Source of the DNA: Candidatus Trichofilum aggregatum
GTDB lineage: Bacteria; Chloroflexota; Anaerolineae; Promineifilales; Promineifilaceae
Reading direction: 5' to 3'
DNA: 35,573 bases
Assembly: GCA_016716885.1 (NCBI GenBank)
Contig: JADJUV010000181.1
Coordinates: 1 to 35,573, forward strand
In this document: positions 25,325 through 32,323 of the stretch, piece after piece
How positions within the stretch are numbered: the first letter of the stretch is position 1
How the letters are laid out: each line of letters starts with the position of its first letter
The notes under the pieces: model-generated
Seen by the model: the letters and a program-made list of their open reading frames with translations, nothing else
What the model was told of the DNA's origin: nothing
The model's database searches: none
Program-made: the position numbers and the translations under genes

Positions 25325-27460
25325 ATGAAATCCTTTAAACTCTCTCTCCCCTACTTCTACCAGATGGCCCACCACGACCAGACCGCCATCCTGGAGCAAA
25401 TGGTCTCCCTCTTTGCCGGGCCGCTCCAGCATTGTCGGCTGTTCAGCTTGTCAGTTCCGGCCAGCCTCGAACGGCTGGAACGAGAACGCCGTCGCCTGGC
25501 CGTAAGCCGTGAGGATGAAGGCCAACGCCGGGGCCTCATGGAAGAAGTGCGTATGATTAACCAATGGGCCAGCCGGGGAGAAATGCGCCACATCACCCAT
25601 TATCTGGTGGATTTTGCCGACACCCTGACACCCTCAGATTTGGGCCACTGGCGTATCGAAGCCAGCGAAGCCATTCCCCGCTTGCCTGTCCTGGGTGATT
25701 ATGCCGAACAGGTCGATCAGATGGTGCCGGTGCTCCCGGATAAGGGACAGTGGCGGGAAGACCACAGCCGCTACCGTTACGCTACCCTGGCTTCTTATCA
25801 ACTGACGCGCACCTGGGATTGGCGGCAACCGCTGGCTCAGCTCCTCACCACCGCTGACGGCCCGCTGGTTGTTTGTGTAGATATTCGCCGGGTTCATCCG
25901 GAGCGGGTGGCCACTTCCGCTGATTTCTGGGAAGGCATGGTCTTGAACAACCAGGATAGCAACGCCCATCTGGCCCATGAAGAAGCGCAATTGGCTTTGG
26001 CCGCCCGTATGGAAGCCGTGCATCATGTGCGCGTTCTACTCATGGTGTTGGATAAGACCGCCGCTCGTCTCAAAGAACGGGTAGAAAGCCTACGTAAAAC
26101 CAGCACTCAGTATATGAAGCTGGACCGGCTCCTGGGCTTTCAAGCGGCCGCGGCCCAGATGTTTACCCCCAACCCTCGCCCTGAAGGTTTGCCCGCTGGG
26201 CATTTCAACACGCTAAGCCGTGGCCCAGCCATCTTTGCCGGGATGTGGGGCACAGGGCGCCAACAGAAGACGGAAGGCTTTTACATGGGGTTGTCGGTAG
26301 ACGAAACCGCCCCTCATGTGAGTTATCTCGATTGGCAGGGGAATGACCCCTTTCATGGGGTCATCTTAGGCAAAACGGGCAAGGGTAAGACCGTTATGGC
26401 CCAGAGCCTGGCCTGGCGTCTGGCCGAACAGGATGTGCAGGCCATCTTCCTCGAACCGCAGGGGCACAGTAAACGGCTCTACAACCTGGCCTTAGCCCAG
26501 GGGCAGAGCGTCTCCTACAACGAAATCTCCTATGAGAAAACGCGCCTCAACATCCTGGATGTGGTTCACGCCGACCCCACCAGCCAGTATGACCATGTCA
26601 TTACCTTGCTCTCCCTGCTCCTTGACCCGGTGGGGCATCAAGCGCGACGCTTTACCAACCATGAAGTAGCGGCTATCCGCCAGGCTTTGTCGCTCACCTA
26701 CGCCAGTTACGACTGGGACGAGGAGCTTCTGCGTTCGAGCCACCTCACACCCACCCTCGACATCTTCTGCCACAAGCTCTGGCAGGTGGCTGATGAGAAG
26801 AGTAGCACCCGTGGGGGAAAGCAGATGTCTTACGCGGCCGCGAACCTGGCTGAGGAAATCGAGAGCCTGTATGTAGCCGGGGATTATGCCGGGGTGTTTA
26901 ACGTCCCCACCAACATTGACTTATCGCTGAAGGAGAACATCGTCCTCTTCAACTTCAAAGATGTGCCGGAGCGACGGCGGCCGCTGTTCTACTACGCCAT
27001 TCTGGCCGGGATAAACCGGCAAATCAGGCATTACCCCCGCAAGCGGGCTGTGTTTGTGGATGAAGTCCATTACTTAAACCAGGAAGGGTCGCTGATGGGT
27101 TTCCTGGCTCATATGGTCAAAACCGTGCGGACTTACGGCGCGGCGATCATCGCTATTGACCAGGACGTAGAAGCGTTTATTGGCGTGGAAGGAGCCATGA
27201 CCGAGGCCCACCAGGCGGGGATCTTTATCCTGAACAACCTGGCTTGGTTAGTTACCTTTGGCAAAAATCGAGACCAGGCCCTGCGCCTGCAACGGATATT
27301 CCCTTCCGAGTTCCGGGACGCCCATGTGGAGTATGTGGCCCTGGCTGGGAGTGACGATAAACACGGCAAGGGGTTGGCTGTCATCCTCAACGGCGGCCGG
27401 GCAGACATGATCTACTGCCAACTGCGGCCGCTGGAACAACGGTATTTGTTTGGGAGCTAG
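25325..27460 (+). CDS. virB4: VirB4/TraC-family secretion ATPase
   Basis: The protein has 711 residues and an intact frame. The N-terminal half is the VirB4 membrane-associating domain. Walker A is GKTGKGKT (349-356) and Walker B is VFVDEVHYL (D579, E580). The following segment KTVRTYGAAIIAIDQD matches the family's motif after Walker B. VirB4 ATPases power pilus assembly and substrate transfer in all type IV secretion systems and hold the channel base at the inner membrane. It is the best evidence that the 10-29.5 kb cluster is such a system. Four GCGGCCGC sites lie in or at the end of the gene. No ribosome site precedes ATG 25325. Confidence 0.9.
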   Translation: MKSFKLSLPYFYQMAHHDQTAILEQMVSLFAGPLQHCRLFSLSVPASLERLERERRRLAVSREDEGQRRGLMEEVRMINQWASRGEMRHITHYLVDFADTLTPSDLGHWRIEASEAIPRLPVLGDYAEQVDQMVPVLPDKGQWREDHSRYRYATLASYQLTRTWDWRQPLAQLLTTADGPLVVCVDIRRVHPERVATSADFWEGMVLNNQDSNAHLAHEEAQLALAARMEAVHHVRVLLMVLDKTAARLKERVESLRKTSTQYMKLDRLLGFQAAAAQMFTPNPRPEGLPAGHFNTLSRGPAIFAGMWGTGRQQKTEGFYMGLSVDETAPHVSYLDWQGNDPFHGVILGKTGKGKTVMAQSLAWRLAEQDVQAIFLEPQGHSKRLYNLALAQGQSVSYNEISYEKTRLNILDVVHADPTSQYDHVITLLSLLLDPVGHQARRFTNHEVAAIRQALSLTYASYDWDEELLRSSHLTPTLDIFCHKLWQVADEKSSTRGGKQMSYAAANLAEEIESLYVAGDYAGVFNVPTNIDLSLKENIVLFNFKDVPERRRPLFYYAILAGINRQIRHYPRKRAVFVDEVHYLNQEGSLMGFLAHMVKTVRTYGAAIIAIDQDVEAFIGVEGAMTEAHQAGIFILNNLAWLVTFGKNRDQALRLQRIFPSEFRDAHVEYVALAGSDDKHGKGLAVILNGGRADMIYCQLRPLEQRYLFGS

Positions 27461-27682
27461 AGTGGAGAGCTAGAGTACAGAGCTAGAGCGAGAGTGAAGA
27501 GTCAAGATGATCGGGAAAGGCAAAAGGATCGAGAAATAGGCCGAGGCAACAGGTACCAGTAAAGGAACATCACCAGGACAGAACAACCCCGGTTTCCCAT
27601 TCCTTTCACCGGCATAACTCACAACCCGAAACCTGAAACTTGAGACCTGAAACCTGAAACTTGAAACCCTTGAGGAGAAACC
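27461..27682. repeat. Spacer with short tandem repeats
   Basis: GAGCTAGAGT-type repeats occupy about 27463-27500. AAACCTGAAACTTGAGACCTGAAACCTGAAACTTG-type units (repeat core CCTGAAACTTG) fill about 27627-27668, just before a GAGGAG ribosome site. The second family resembles the repeats before 15300 and after 25029. Confidence 0.65.
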
Positions 27683-27895
27683 ATGAGTGATCAGATAACC
27701 GACTTCAAAGTAACCGAAAAGGCGCTGCTAACCCAGGCCGTGATTTTTGCCGAATGGTCGCTGGTCATGATTGACCAGATGATTGTCGAGATGGAGACCA
27801 ACCTGATGCAGAGCAACCTGCCGGTTGAAGAGGATGGGCTAGAGAAGATGTTGCTCTACCTGGAACAGAGTGGTGAAACCACGTCTGACTCGTGA
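27683..27895 (+). CDS. Small acidic helical protein
   Basis: The 70-residue protein starts at ATG 27683 with GAGGAG at about 27671. It is acidic and helical (KALLTQAVIFAEWSLVMIDQMIVEMETNLM) with no TM or signal. It lies between VirB4 and the VirD4-like gene. Small proteins of this sort may be chaperones or adaptors of the coupling protein, but no family is recognised. Confidence 0.55.
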   Translation: MSDQITDFKVTEKALLTQAVIFAEWSLVMIDQMIVEMETNLMQSNLPVEEDGLEKMLLYLEQSGETTSDS

Positions 27896-27918
27896 CCCTA
27901 CAGGAAAGAAAAAGTCCG

Positions 27919-29541
27919 ATGGCACAGATACAGGATATTCCGGAACAACTTCCAGCTACCGAAGCTACCCCACCACGGCGATGGGGCAAGCTAATCCCGA
28001 ACCGACTACAGGCCCCTTGGCAAACAGGAATGGCCTGGTATAAGGAGACCACCCATCGCCTGACTGACCGCTGGCACATCTGGCAGGATAACCGGCAAGG
28101 CCGAACCGAGGCCCAGGCGTGGTTGGCGAGCCTGGCCTGGTATCGTCTGCGTTATGGGTCGGCCGAACTGGCGGGGCAAGGGTTGGCCGTTTTAGCCGGG
28201 GTGACGGGTTGCGGCCGCGTGGCCCTGTTTTACCAACCCCAGCCTTTGCCCCAACTCATTCTAGGTTTGCCCCCCGCCGAAGGGGTCTGGGGTCAACGTG
28301 TGGCCGGTGATTATCAATTCAGCCTGCACCCGGCCCAGACTCCGGAGAACCTGACCGCCTGGCGTGTACAACCGGTCACAAAGGTTGACTGGCAACGCCC
28401 TTTTCTGGCTTATCTCGTGAGTGAACACCTGTTTTTGACCTATCTCGATGAGGCGGAACCGGCCCAGGGTCTTTTCTGGCCGGGGTTACGTCCAGGTCAG
28501 CCTCGAAATAGCTGGCAACTGCCCGCTACTCCACCTGTGGGGCTGACAACCAGGCCACACCTGGCCGCCGTGGCCATTCCCGATGAGATGAAGGTATCCG
28601 GCAAAGAGGGTCATCGCTGGCTGTTGGGTTATGCCCCAGGCAACCAGATGATACAGGCTCCCACGCCCCAGGTGAATCTGTATGGCAGCCGCGAGGCGGT
28701 AACGCTCTGGTTAGAACAGGCAACCCTGGCGGCGTTAGCCTGGCAGCCCGAGGGGCTGGTCATCATGGACGGGCACGGGGGTCTGACCCAGCGCTTGAAA
28801 CGACATGGCCTGGTGGCCGATTTACTCAACCGCAAACAGCTTACCCTGGCCAGCGTGACCGAGGCCAGTGGCGGCCGCACCGGGTTTAACCCCCTCGCTC
28901 CCGTGCCAGGCGAAACAGAAGCGCAGACGGTAGAGCGTTGGCAGACCTGGTTTGCCGGGATGGGTTGTGGCGGACAGGCCAGGGCACTTTTGGCCGAGGC
29001 CTACGAAGAAGGGGTGAGGGACATCAACCAATTGCGTCGTTGGTTGGAGCAACCGACCCGACTGCTGGCGGAAGGCAATGGTCTGGCCCATCTGCAAACG
29101 GCATTGCGCCGCCTGTTGGTGGGGGCCTCGGTGCGTGATTGGCTGGAATGGCCGACCAATCTCTTTACCAGTCTCGGCACGAAACCGCTTCTTTTTGCCT
29201 GCCCGGCCGATCATTGGGGACGGGAGCAGTTACTGAAGGCCATGTTCCTGGGGGTGCAGGCCAGTGGCCAGACTCGCCTGATTGTCAGTGGTATGAAAAT
29301 CAGGCTAGAGGACATTCAGGAGCCGGGTTCTACGCTTCTTATTGGCAATGGGCCGCGACTGCCTGGGGCCACAACCGTTCTCACGACCACACCGGCGGGG
29401 CAGGTAGAGGTCCTGTTACCCCAGTTATGGTCGGGCCAGGAGCCGTCTCCGGCGATGTTGCGGGAAGTGATAGAGCTTCTACCCTCTGGGGCTGGTGTGG
29501 TGTTAGCTCCCACCGGGCCAGTCGGTGTCAGTTGGGAGTAG
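27919..29541 (+). CDS. VirD4/TraG-like coupling protein lacking a Walker A motif
   Basis: ATG 27919 (AGGAAAG upstream) is preferred to GTG 27892. The 540-residue protein keeps the order of a VirD4-type ATPase domain. YGSREAVTLWLEQATLAAL occupies the place of the P-loop helix, LVIMDGHGGL matches the VxxDPHGDL strand, and GFNPLAP matches the yNPL motif. A late segment LLFACPADHWGREQLLKAMFLG resembles the TraG strand before the sensor region. No GxxxxGK(S/T) exists anywhere in the protein, so ATP binding is unlikely. It is probably a structural or adaptor paralog. The VirD4 comparison is by eye. Three GCGGCCGC sites lie within or after the gene. Confidence 0.55.
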   Translation: MAQIQDIPEQLPATEATPPRRWGKLIPNRLQAPWQTGMAWYKETTHRLTDRWHIWQDNRQGRTEAQAWLASLAWYRLRYGSAELAGQGLAVLAGVTGCGRVALFYQPQPLPQLILGLPPAEGVWGQRVAGDYQFSLHPAQTPENLTAWRVQPVTKVDWQRPFLAYLVSEHLFLTYLDEAEPAQGLFWPGLRPGQPRNSWQLPATPPVGLTTRPHLAAVAIPDEMKVSGKEGHRWLLGYAPGNQMIQAPTPQVNLYGSREAVTLWLEQATLAALAWQPEGLVIMDGHGGLTQRLKRHGLVADLLNRKQLTLASVTEASGGRTGFNPLAPVPGETEAQTVERWQTWFAGMGCGGQARALLAEAYEEGVRDINQLRRWLEQPTRLLAEGNGLAHLQTALRRLLVGASVRDWLEWPTNLFTSLGTKPLLFACPADHWGREQLLKAMFLGVQASGQTRLIVSGMKIRLEDIQEPGSTLLIGNGPRLPGATTVLTTTPAGQVEVLLPQLWSGQEPSPAMLREVIELLPSGAGVVLAPTGPVGVSWE

Positions 29542-29718
29542 ATCGAATGAAAGTAAGTCTATCGAAGAATTTCAGAGGCAATCGGATAATGAGCCAGAAG
29601 AACGATGACCGTCATTTGCGGCCGCAGGGGAGCAAAACAATCCTGGCAAAGGGGGTGAAAAGCCTGGTTCTGTGGCGGCCACAGGGTTGGAGCAAGAACA
29701 TCTGGGCGATTCTGTTTC

Positions 29719-29747
29719 TTTACAGTTATTGGGGGCTTGGGTATAAT
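29719..29747 (+). promoter_or_regulatory. Strong sigma-70 type promoter, plus strand
   Basis: TTTACA (29719-29724), a 17-bp spacer, TATAAT (29742-29747). Transcription would start near 29754 and could run to the bidirectional terminator at 30093-30121, giving an RNA of about 365 nt. That RNA contains several hairpins (TGTTGCAA/TTGCAACA, GACCAAT/ATTGGTC, CATCGCCA/TGGCGATG, GTGGGA/TCCCAC). Confidence 0.6.
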
Positions 29748-29783
29748 CCCGCTATTATTGTTGCAAACTTGCAACAGGCAAAG

Positions 29784-29845
29784 AAAAAGCCCCAGATAAC
29801 TGAACTTTTGACGGAGCACAGTTACAGCAGGGGCTGGCGATATGG
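29784..29845 (-). ncRNA. Short minus-strand RNA (about 60 nt) ending in a terminator
   Basis: Downstream of the promoter at 29851-29879 the RNA consists almost only of one hairpin. AGCCCC/GGGGCT (29788-29793 with 29830-29835) has an inner stem TAACTG/CAGTTA, followed on the minus strand by five U. It lies antisense to the plus-strand transcript that starts near 29754. Confidence 0.5.
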
Positions 29846-29850
29846 TGATA

Positions 29851-29879
29851 ATTATGACCAATTCTTATCTATTGGTCAA
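29851..29879 (-). promoter_or_regulatory. Minus-strand promoter of the short RNA
   Basis: Read on the minus strand: TTGACC (29879-29874), a 17-bp spacer, CATAAT (29856-29851). Five of six matches to consensus in each box. Confidence 0.6.
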
Positions 29880-30088
29880 GTAGCCCAAATTACCCCTCAT
29901 CGCCAGCATCAGATTCGATGGAGATTGGCGATGACCCCATACACTCCCCGTCATAAACCTCATCTCAATACTGATCTTCCAGGCAACGGGTTGTTGCTTC
30001 GTCAGGCTTGTTCTCCTGCCTCTAATAAGTTTGTGCCACAATCAAAAAGTTTGTTTACAGGTGGGATTTCCCACTGTGACAATAACGG

Positions 30089-30233
30089 AAAAAGCCAGGT
30101 ATTCGTAGTACCTGGCTTTTGATGATTCCGGTATTAACTGCATTGCCTGCTGAATCTTTGGTGTTCGTAGCACCATCAGTTCGAGGCCCCTTTAATGGGG
30201 AGGGGGGATTATTCCCCAGAGCAGTTTTTGTTG
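30089..30233 (-). ncRNA. Small RNA gene, array copy 1
   Basis: Transcription from the promoter at 30240-30268 should start near 30233 and end at the terminator AGCCAGGTA / TACCTGGCT (30093-30117) with U-run. The RNA (about 145 nt) carries the family hairpin CCCC-AUUAAA-GGGG preceded by an unpaired CCUC-rich stretch (about 30181-30207), and a second hairpin TGGTG/CACCA. There is no open frame of note. It is the most diverged of the four copies. Confidence 0.65.
30093..30121. terminator. Bidirectional intrinsic terminator
   Basis: The stem AGCCAGGTA (30093-30101) / TACCTGGCT (30109-30117) has T-runs on both strands. It can end both the plus-strand RNA from 29754 and small RNA copy 1. Confidence 0.8.
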
Positions 30234-30239
30234 GTCATA

Positions 30240-30268
30240 AGAATAACATTGATGACGAGGAATGTCAA
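30240..30268 (-). promoter_or_regulatory. Promoter of small RNA copy 1
   Basis: On the minus strand TTGACA (30268-30263), a 17-bp spacer, TATTCT (30245-30240). Boxes and spacing are identical to those of copies 2-4. Confidence 0.75.
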
Positions 30269-30402
30269 AAACAGATCGGAAAGGCAAAAAAACGATGGCA
30301 AGCACGAAGTTCAGGCGGTTGATTGGACGCAGATGCAACACTGGACCAGGCGTAATGGGGGGAGGAAATGATGCTTTAACAAACGGAGGGGAATTGGGAG
30401 AT

Positions 30403-30442
30403 CAGCCAATGAGGAGCAAAGTAGCTTGCTCACCATTGGCTG
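30403..30442. repeat. Long covarying hairpin, copy 2
   Basis: 17-nt arms (15 pairs), loop AGTAGC, outer arm CAGCCAATG. It corresponds to the hairpins at 31003 and 31512, whose arm sequences differ in compensating pairs. GGG upstream and CCC downstream could form an outer stem. Confidence 0.75.
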
Positions 30443-30464
30443 GTGGCTCAGTCCCCCAGAAAGC

Positions 30465-30629
30465 AAAAAAGCCAGTGCGCTAACACAGGCTTTCTTTGCT
30501 TAAGAAGTAGTTCAGTTGGTCAGACCTATCTTGCAGAAGGTTTTTGGTGCGCTAACACCTGAACCTTATTGTGAAGCCCCTTTATTGGGGAAGGGGTATT
30601 TGTATTTGATCCCCATATGGGTCTGATTC
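30465..30629 (-). ncRNA. Small RNA gene, array copy 2
   Basis: This RNA of about 165 nt starts near 30629 and ends at GCCTGTG-loop-CACTGGC followed by six U (30465-30490). From its 5' end it holds a small hairpin (TCTAAAtgaatcAGA type), the conserved CCCC-AATAAA-GGGG hairpin with preceding C-rich strand (about 30571-30595), a variable hairpin AGGTGTTAGCGCACC with flanking pairs, and the terminator. Copies 2-4 share the terminator core and the 3' end. Confidence 0.7.
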
Positions 30630-30635
30630 ATTTAG

Positions 30636-30664
30636 AGAATAGCACGGGGTGATTTCTATGTCAA
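30636..30664 (-). promoter_or_regulatory. Promoter of small RNA copy 2
   Basis: Minus strand TTGACA (30664-30659), 17-bp spacer, TATTCT (30641-30636). The sequence GTGC directly before TATTCT is shared with copies 3 and 4. Confidence 0.8.
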
Positions 30665-31002
30665 CTAATTGCTAATAGAGGAGTATGCGTCAAATGGGTA
30701 GCTGGCTGATAACGGCAGTTACTCTTTTCTAGAGCCGCCTCGCGCCTGCAAAACGGACATAACGCTTAAAGGGCATGTAAAGATCATGCGGCGGCAAGTG
30801 TAGTAACGCGTTTGGGAAATTCGATAGGGATTCGGCCTGCGGTGAGGGGAAGAGTGGTTAACGTGTGTTTTGATGTGCTACAGGAGATGGTTTGGCAAGC
30901 AAGGAATCAGACATCTGGTTACAGAGGGAACAGAGGCTTGGCCAAAAACCAGGTGAATAGCGAGGTGATGATGATCTTGAGGGTGTGAAGGACCGGGGAA
31001 AT
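30665..31002. other. Spacer between small RNA copies 2 and 3
   Basis: No coding frame with ribosome site, no GCGGCCGC and no clear repeat. It is not similar by eye to the spacer at 31260-31511, in contrast to the conserved RNA units. Confidence 0.4.
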
Positions 31003-31041
31003 CAGCCAGTAGCGAGCAAGTCACCTGCTCGCTACTGGCTG
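31003..31041. repeat. Long covarying hairpin, copy 3
   Basis: Perfect 16-bp stem: CAGCCAGTAGCGAGCA, loop AGTCACC, then its exact reverse complement. Lies 22 bases from the terminator of copy 3. Confidence 0.9.
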
Positions 31042-31063
31042 GTGGCTCAGGCTCCCAGAAAAC

Positions 31064-31224
31064 AAAAAAGCCAGTGCGTCAACACGGGCTTCTTTTGTCA
31101 GTTGTAGATTTGTTTAGCCCCATACTTCTAAGGTTTTAGGCTCTCACCGCCTTAAACTTTTTTGAAGCCCCTTCATTGGGGAGGGGGAAGGTTTGTTTAT
31201 TTACCTTCAATGTGGCCTGATATG
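31064..31224 (-). ncRNA. Small RNA gene, array copy 3
   Basis: This RNA of about 161 nt starts near 31224 and ends at GCCCGTG-loop-CACTGGC with six U (31064-31089). Order: 5' hairpin CCTGAAcatatCAGG, pairing AAGGT/ACCTT segments, C-rich strand plus CCCC-AATGAA-GGGG hairpin (about 31168-31188), variable hairpin, A-rich single strand, terminator. No good open frame. The CCUCCCC stretch is complementary to a Shine-Dalgarno sequence, so it may block translation of targets. Confidence 0.75.
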
Positions 31225-31230
31225 TTCAGG

Positions 31231-31259
31231 AGAATAGCACAGGGGGCTTTCCGTGTCAA
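31231..31259 (-). promoter_or_regulatory. Promoter of small RNA copy 3
   Basis: Minus strand TTGACA (31259-31254), 17-bp spacer, TATTCT (31236-31231). Confidence 0.8.
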
Positions 31260-31511
31260 AGAGATCACATGGGTGAAAACAAGGGATCATATGGCGGCTA
31301 CAGATACAAGAGTGGGACAGTGGCAGAGGATATGTGGGCAAGGAAAGGCCTGCTATGTGGCTGATTAGGGTGGTAGAGGATGCACAAGGTAAGCGGCCAT
31401 TCGCGGTGATGATTCAGAACAAGAGTGGATAACGATGAATGTCAGTCCATGACCCATATCCGGAGTGAAATGATGAAGAACTGAGGAATGCTTGTAGGGA
31501 GAAGGGGAAGT

Positions 31512-31551
31512 CAGCTCGTGGTGAGCAGGGTAACTTGCTGGCCACGAGCTG
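31512..31551. repeat. Long covarying hairpin, copy 4
   Basis: 16-nt arms (14 pairs), outer arm CAGCTCGTGG, loop GGGTAACT. Compared with copy 3, several pairs are changed on both sides at once. Confidence 0.8.
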
Positions 31552-31572
31552 GTAGCTCCGGCCCCAGAAAAC

Positions 31573-31734
31573 AAAAAAGCCAGTGCGTCAACACTGGCCT
31601 CTTTTGTCAGATTATTTCTTTCACTAACCGCATACAGTAAAAGTTTGGTTGCGTGACCACCCAGACTTTTTTTGAAGCCCCTTCATTGGGGAGGGGGAAG
31701 GTGTGTGTTTTAACCTTCTATGCGGCCTTATTCG
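31573..31734 (-). ncRNA. Small RNA gene, array copy 4
   Basis: This RNA of about 162 nt starts near 31734 and ends at GCCAGTG-loop-CACTGGC (perfect 7-bp stem, 31579-31598) with six U on the minus strand and CTCTTTT on the plus strand. It holds the C-rich strand and CCCC-AATGAA-GGGG hairpin (31678-31691). A variable hairpin follows (about 31640-31670) in which AAAAGT..TGG pairs with CCA..ACTTTT. Very similar to copy 3 in the conserved blocks. Confidence 0.75.
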
Positions 31735-31740
31735 TTGAGG

Positions 31741-31769
31741 AGAATAGCACAGGCCTGTTTGTGTGTCAA
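31741..31769 (-). promoter_or_regulatory. Promoter of small RNA copy 4
   Basis: Minus strand TTGACA (31769-31764), 17-bp spacer, TATTCT (31746-31741). Confidence 0.8.
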
Positions 31770-32005
31770 TGGAACAGTCATTCGCATAGCCATTAAGCAC
31801 TAACTAACCTACGCTCACCAAATGGGTGACATCCACTGCCGCGCCTTCATTGGCTCTCATTAGAGGCGAACCGACGACTTCAGAAACGGCAGGCCCAGGC
31901 GCGATCTGCCCGCCAGGCAGAAGGATGGCCGGTGGAGCAGGGGGAACATTCATCTCTCGGCGAAGTGCTTCCACCAATGCAACCGGCGTCCGGGGGAGTG
32001 CGTCC

Positions 32006-32323
32006 ATGACGGCTCTTTTGCGTCGACAATGGCAGCAGAAGTCAAAACCGGTGGATGGGGGAAGTGGGGAAGTCGCGGCCGCGGACCAGGCCGATGATCA
32101 TGATTTAGTGTGTCAGGGTGGTAGAAATGTCGTCAATCTCTATGCGAATGATTTGTTGCGTGCGCCTGCCCCTGGAGAATGGGTCAAGTTGTACCCCGAT
32201 ATCGGCCTGGGGATGCTACGCCGAGAGATGACCGCTCCGGGGCGATTGTGGCTCATGTTACGCGCTATAGATAAGGAAGGGCAGGGAGCATCCTCATTGA
32301 AAAAGCCAAAGAGCTTCTGGTGA
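32006..32323 (+). CDS. Hypothetical protein, first of a coupled pair
   Basis: ATG 32006 has GGGGGAG at 31991-31997, a strong ribosome site, so this start is preferred to the frame open from 31826. The protein has 105 residues: a basic start (LLRRQWQQKSK), an acidic middle and a compact part (VVNLYANDLLRAPAPGEWVKLYPDIGLGMLRREM). No family recognised. Its stop overlaps the next start (GTGA). A minus-strand frame beginning at the same CATG (32007 to 31804) has no ribosome site and is not called. Confidence 0.6.
   Translation: MTALLRRQWQQKSKPVDGGSGEVAAADQADDHDLVCQGGRNVVNLYANDLLRAPAPGEWVKLYPDIGLGMLRREMTAPGRLWLMLRAIDKEGQGASSLKKPKSFW

Noticed and set aside
29547..30122. 191-codon plus-strand frame after the VirD4-like gene
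   Set aside because: No ribosome site, odd composition, and it runs across the promoter pair and two terminator stems; more likely chance openness over RNA genes.
30181..31691. CRISPR array: the repeated GAAGCCCCTTCATTGGGG segment resembles a CRISPR repeat
   Set aside because: Only four copies, spaced 400-600 bp and embedded in longer conserved units with promoters and terminators; no uniform 30-40 bp spacers and no cas genes.
31804..32007. Minus-strand frame of 67 codons divergent from 32006
   Set aside because: No ribosome site, while the plus-strand gene starting at the same CATG has a strong one.
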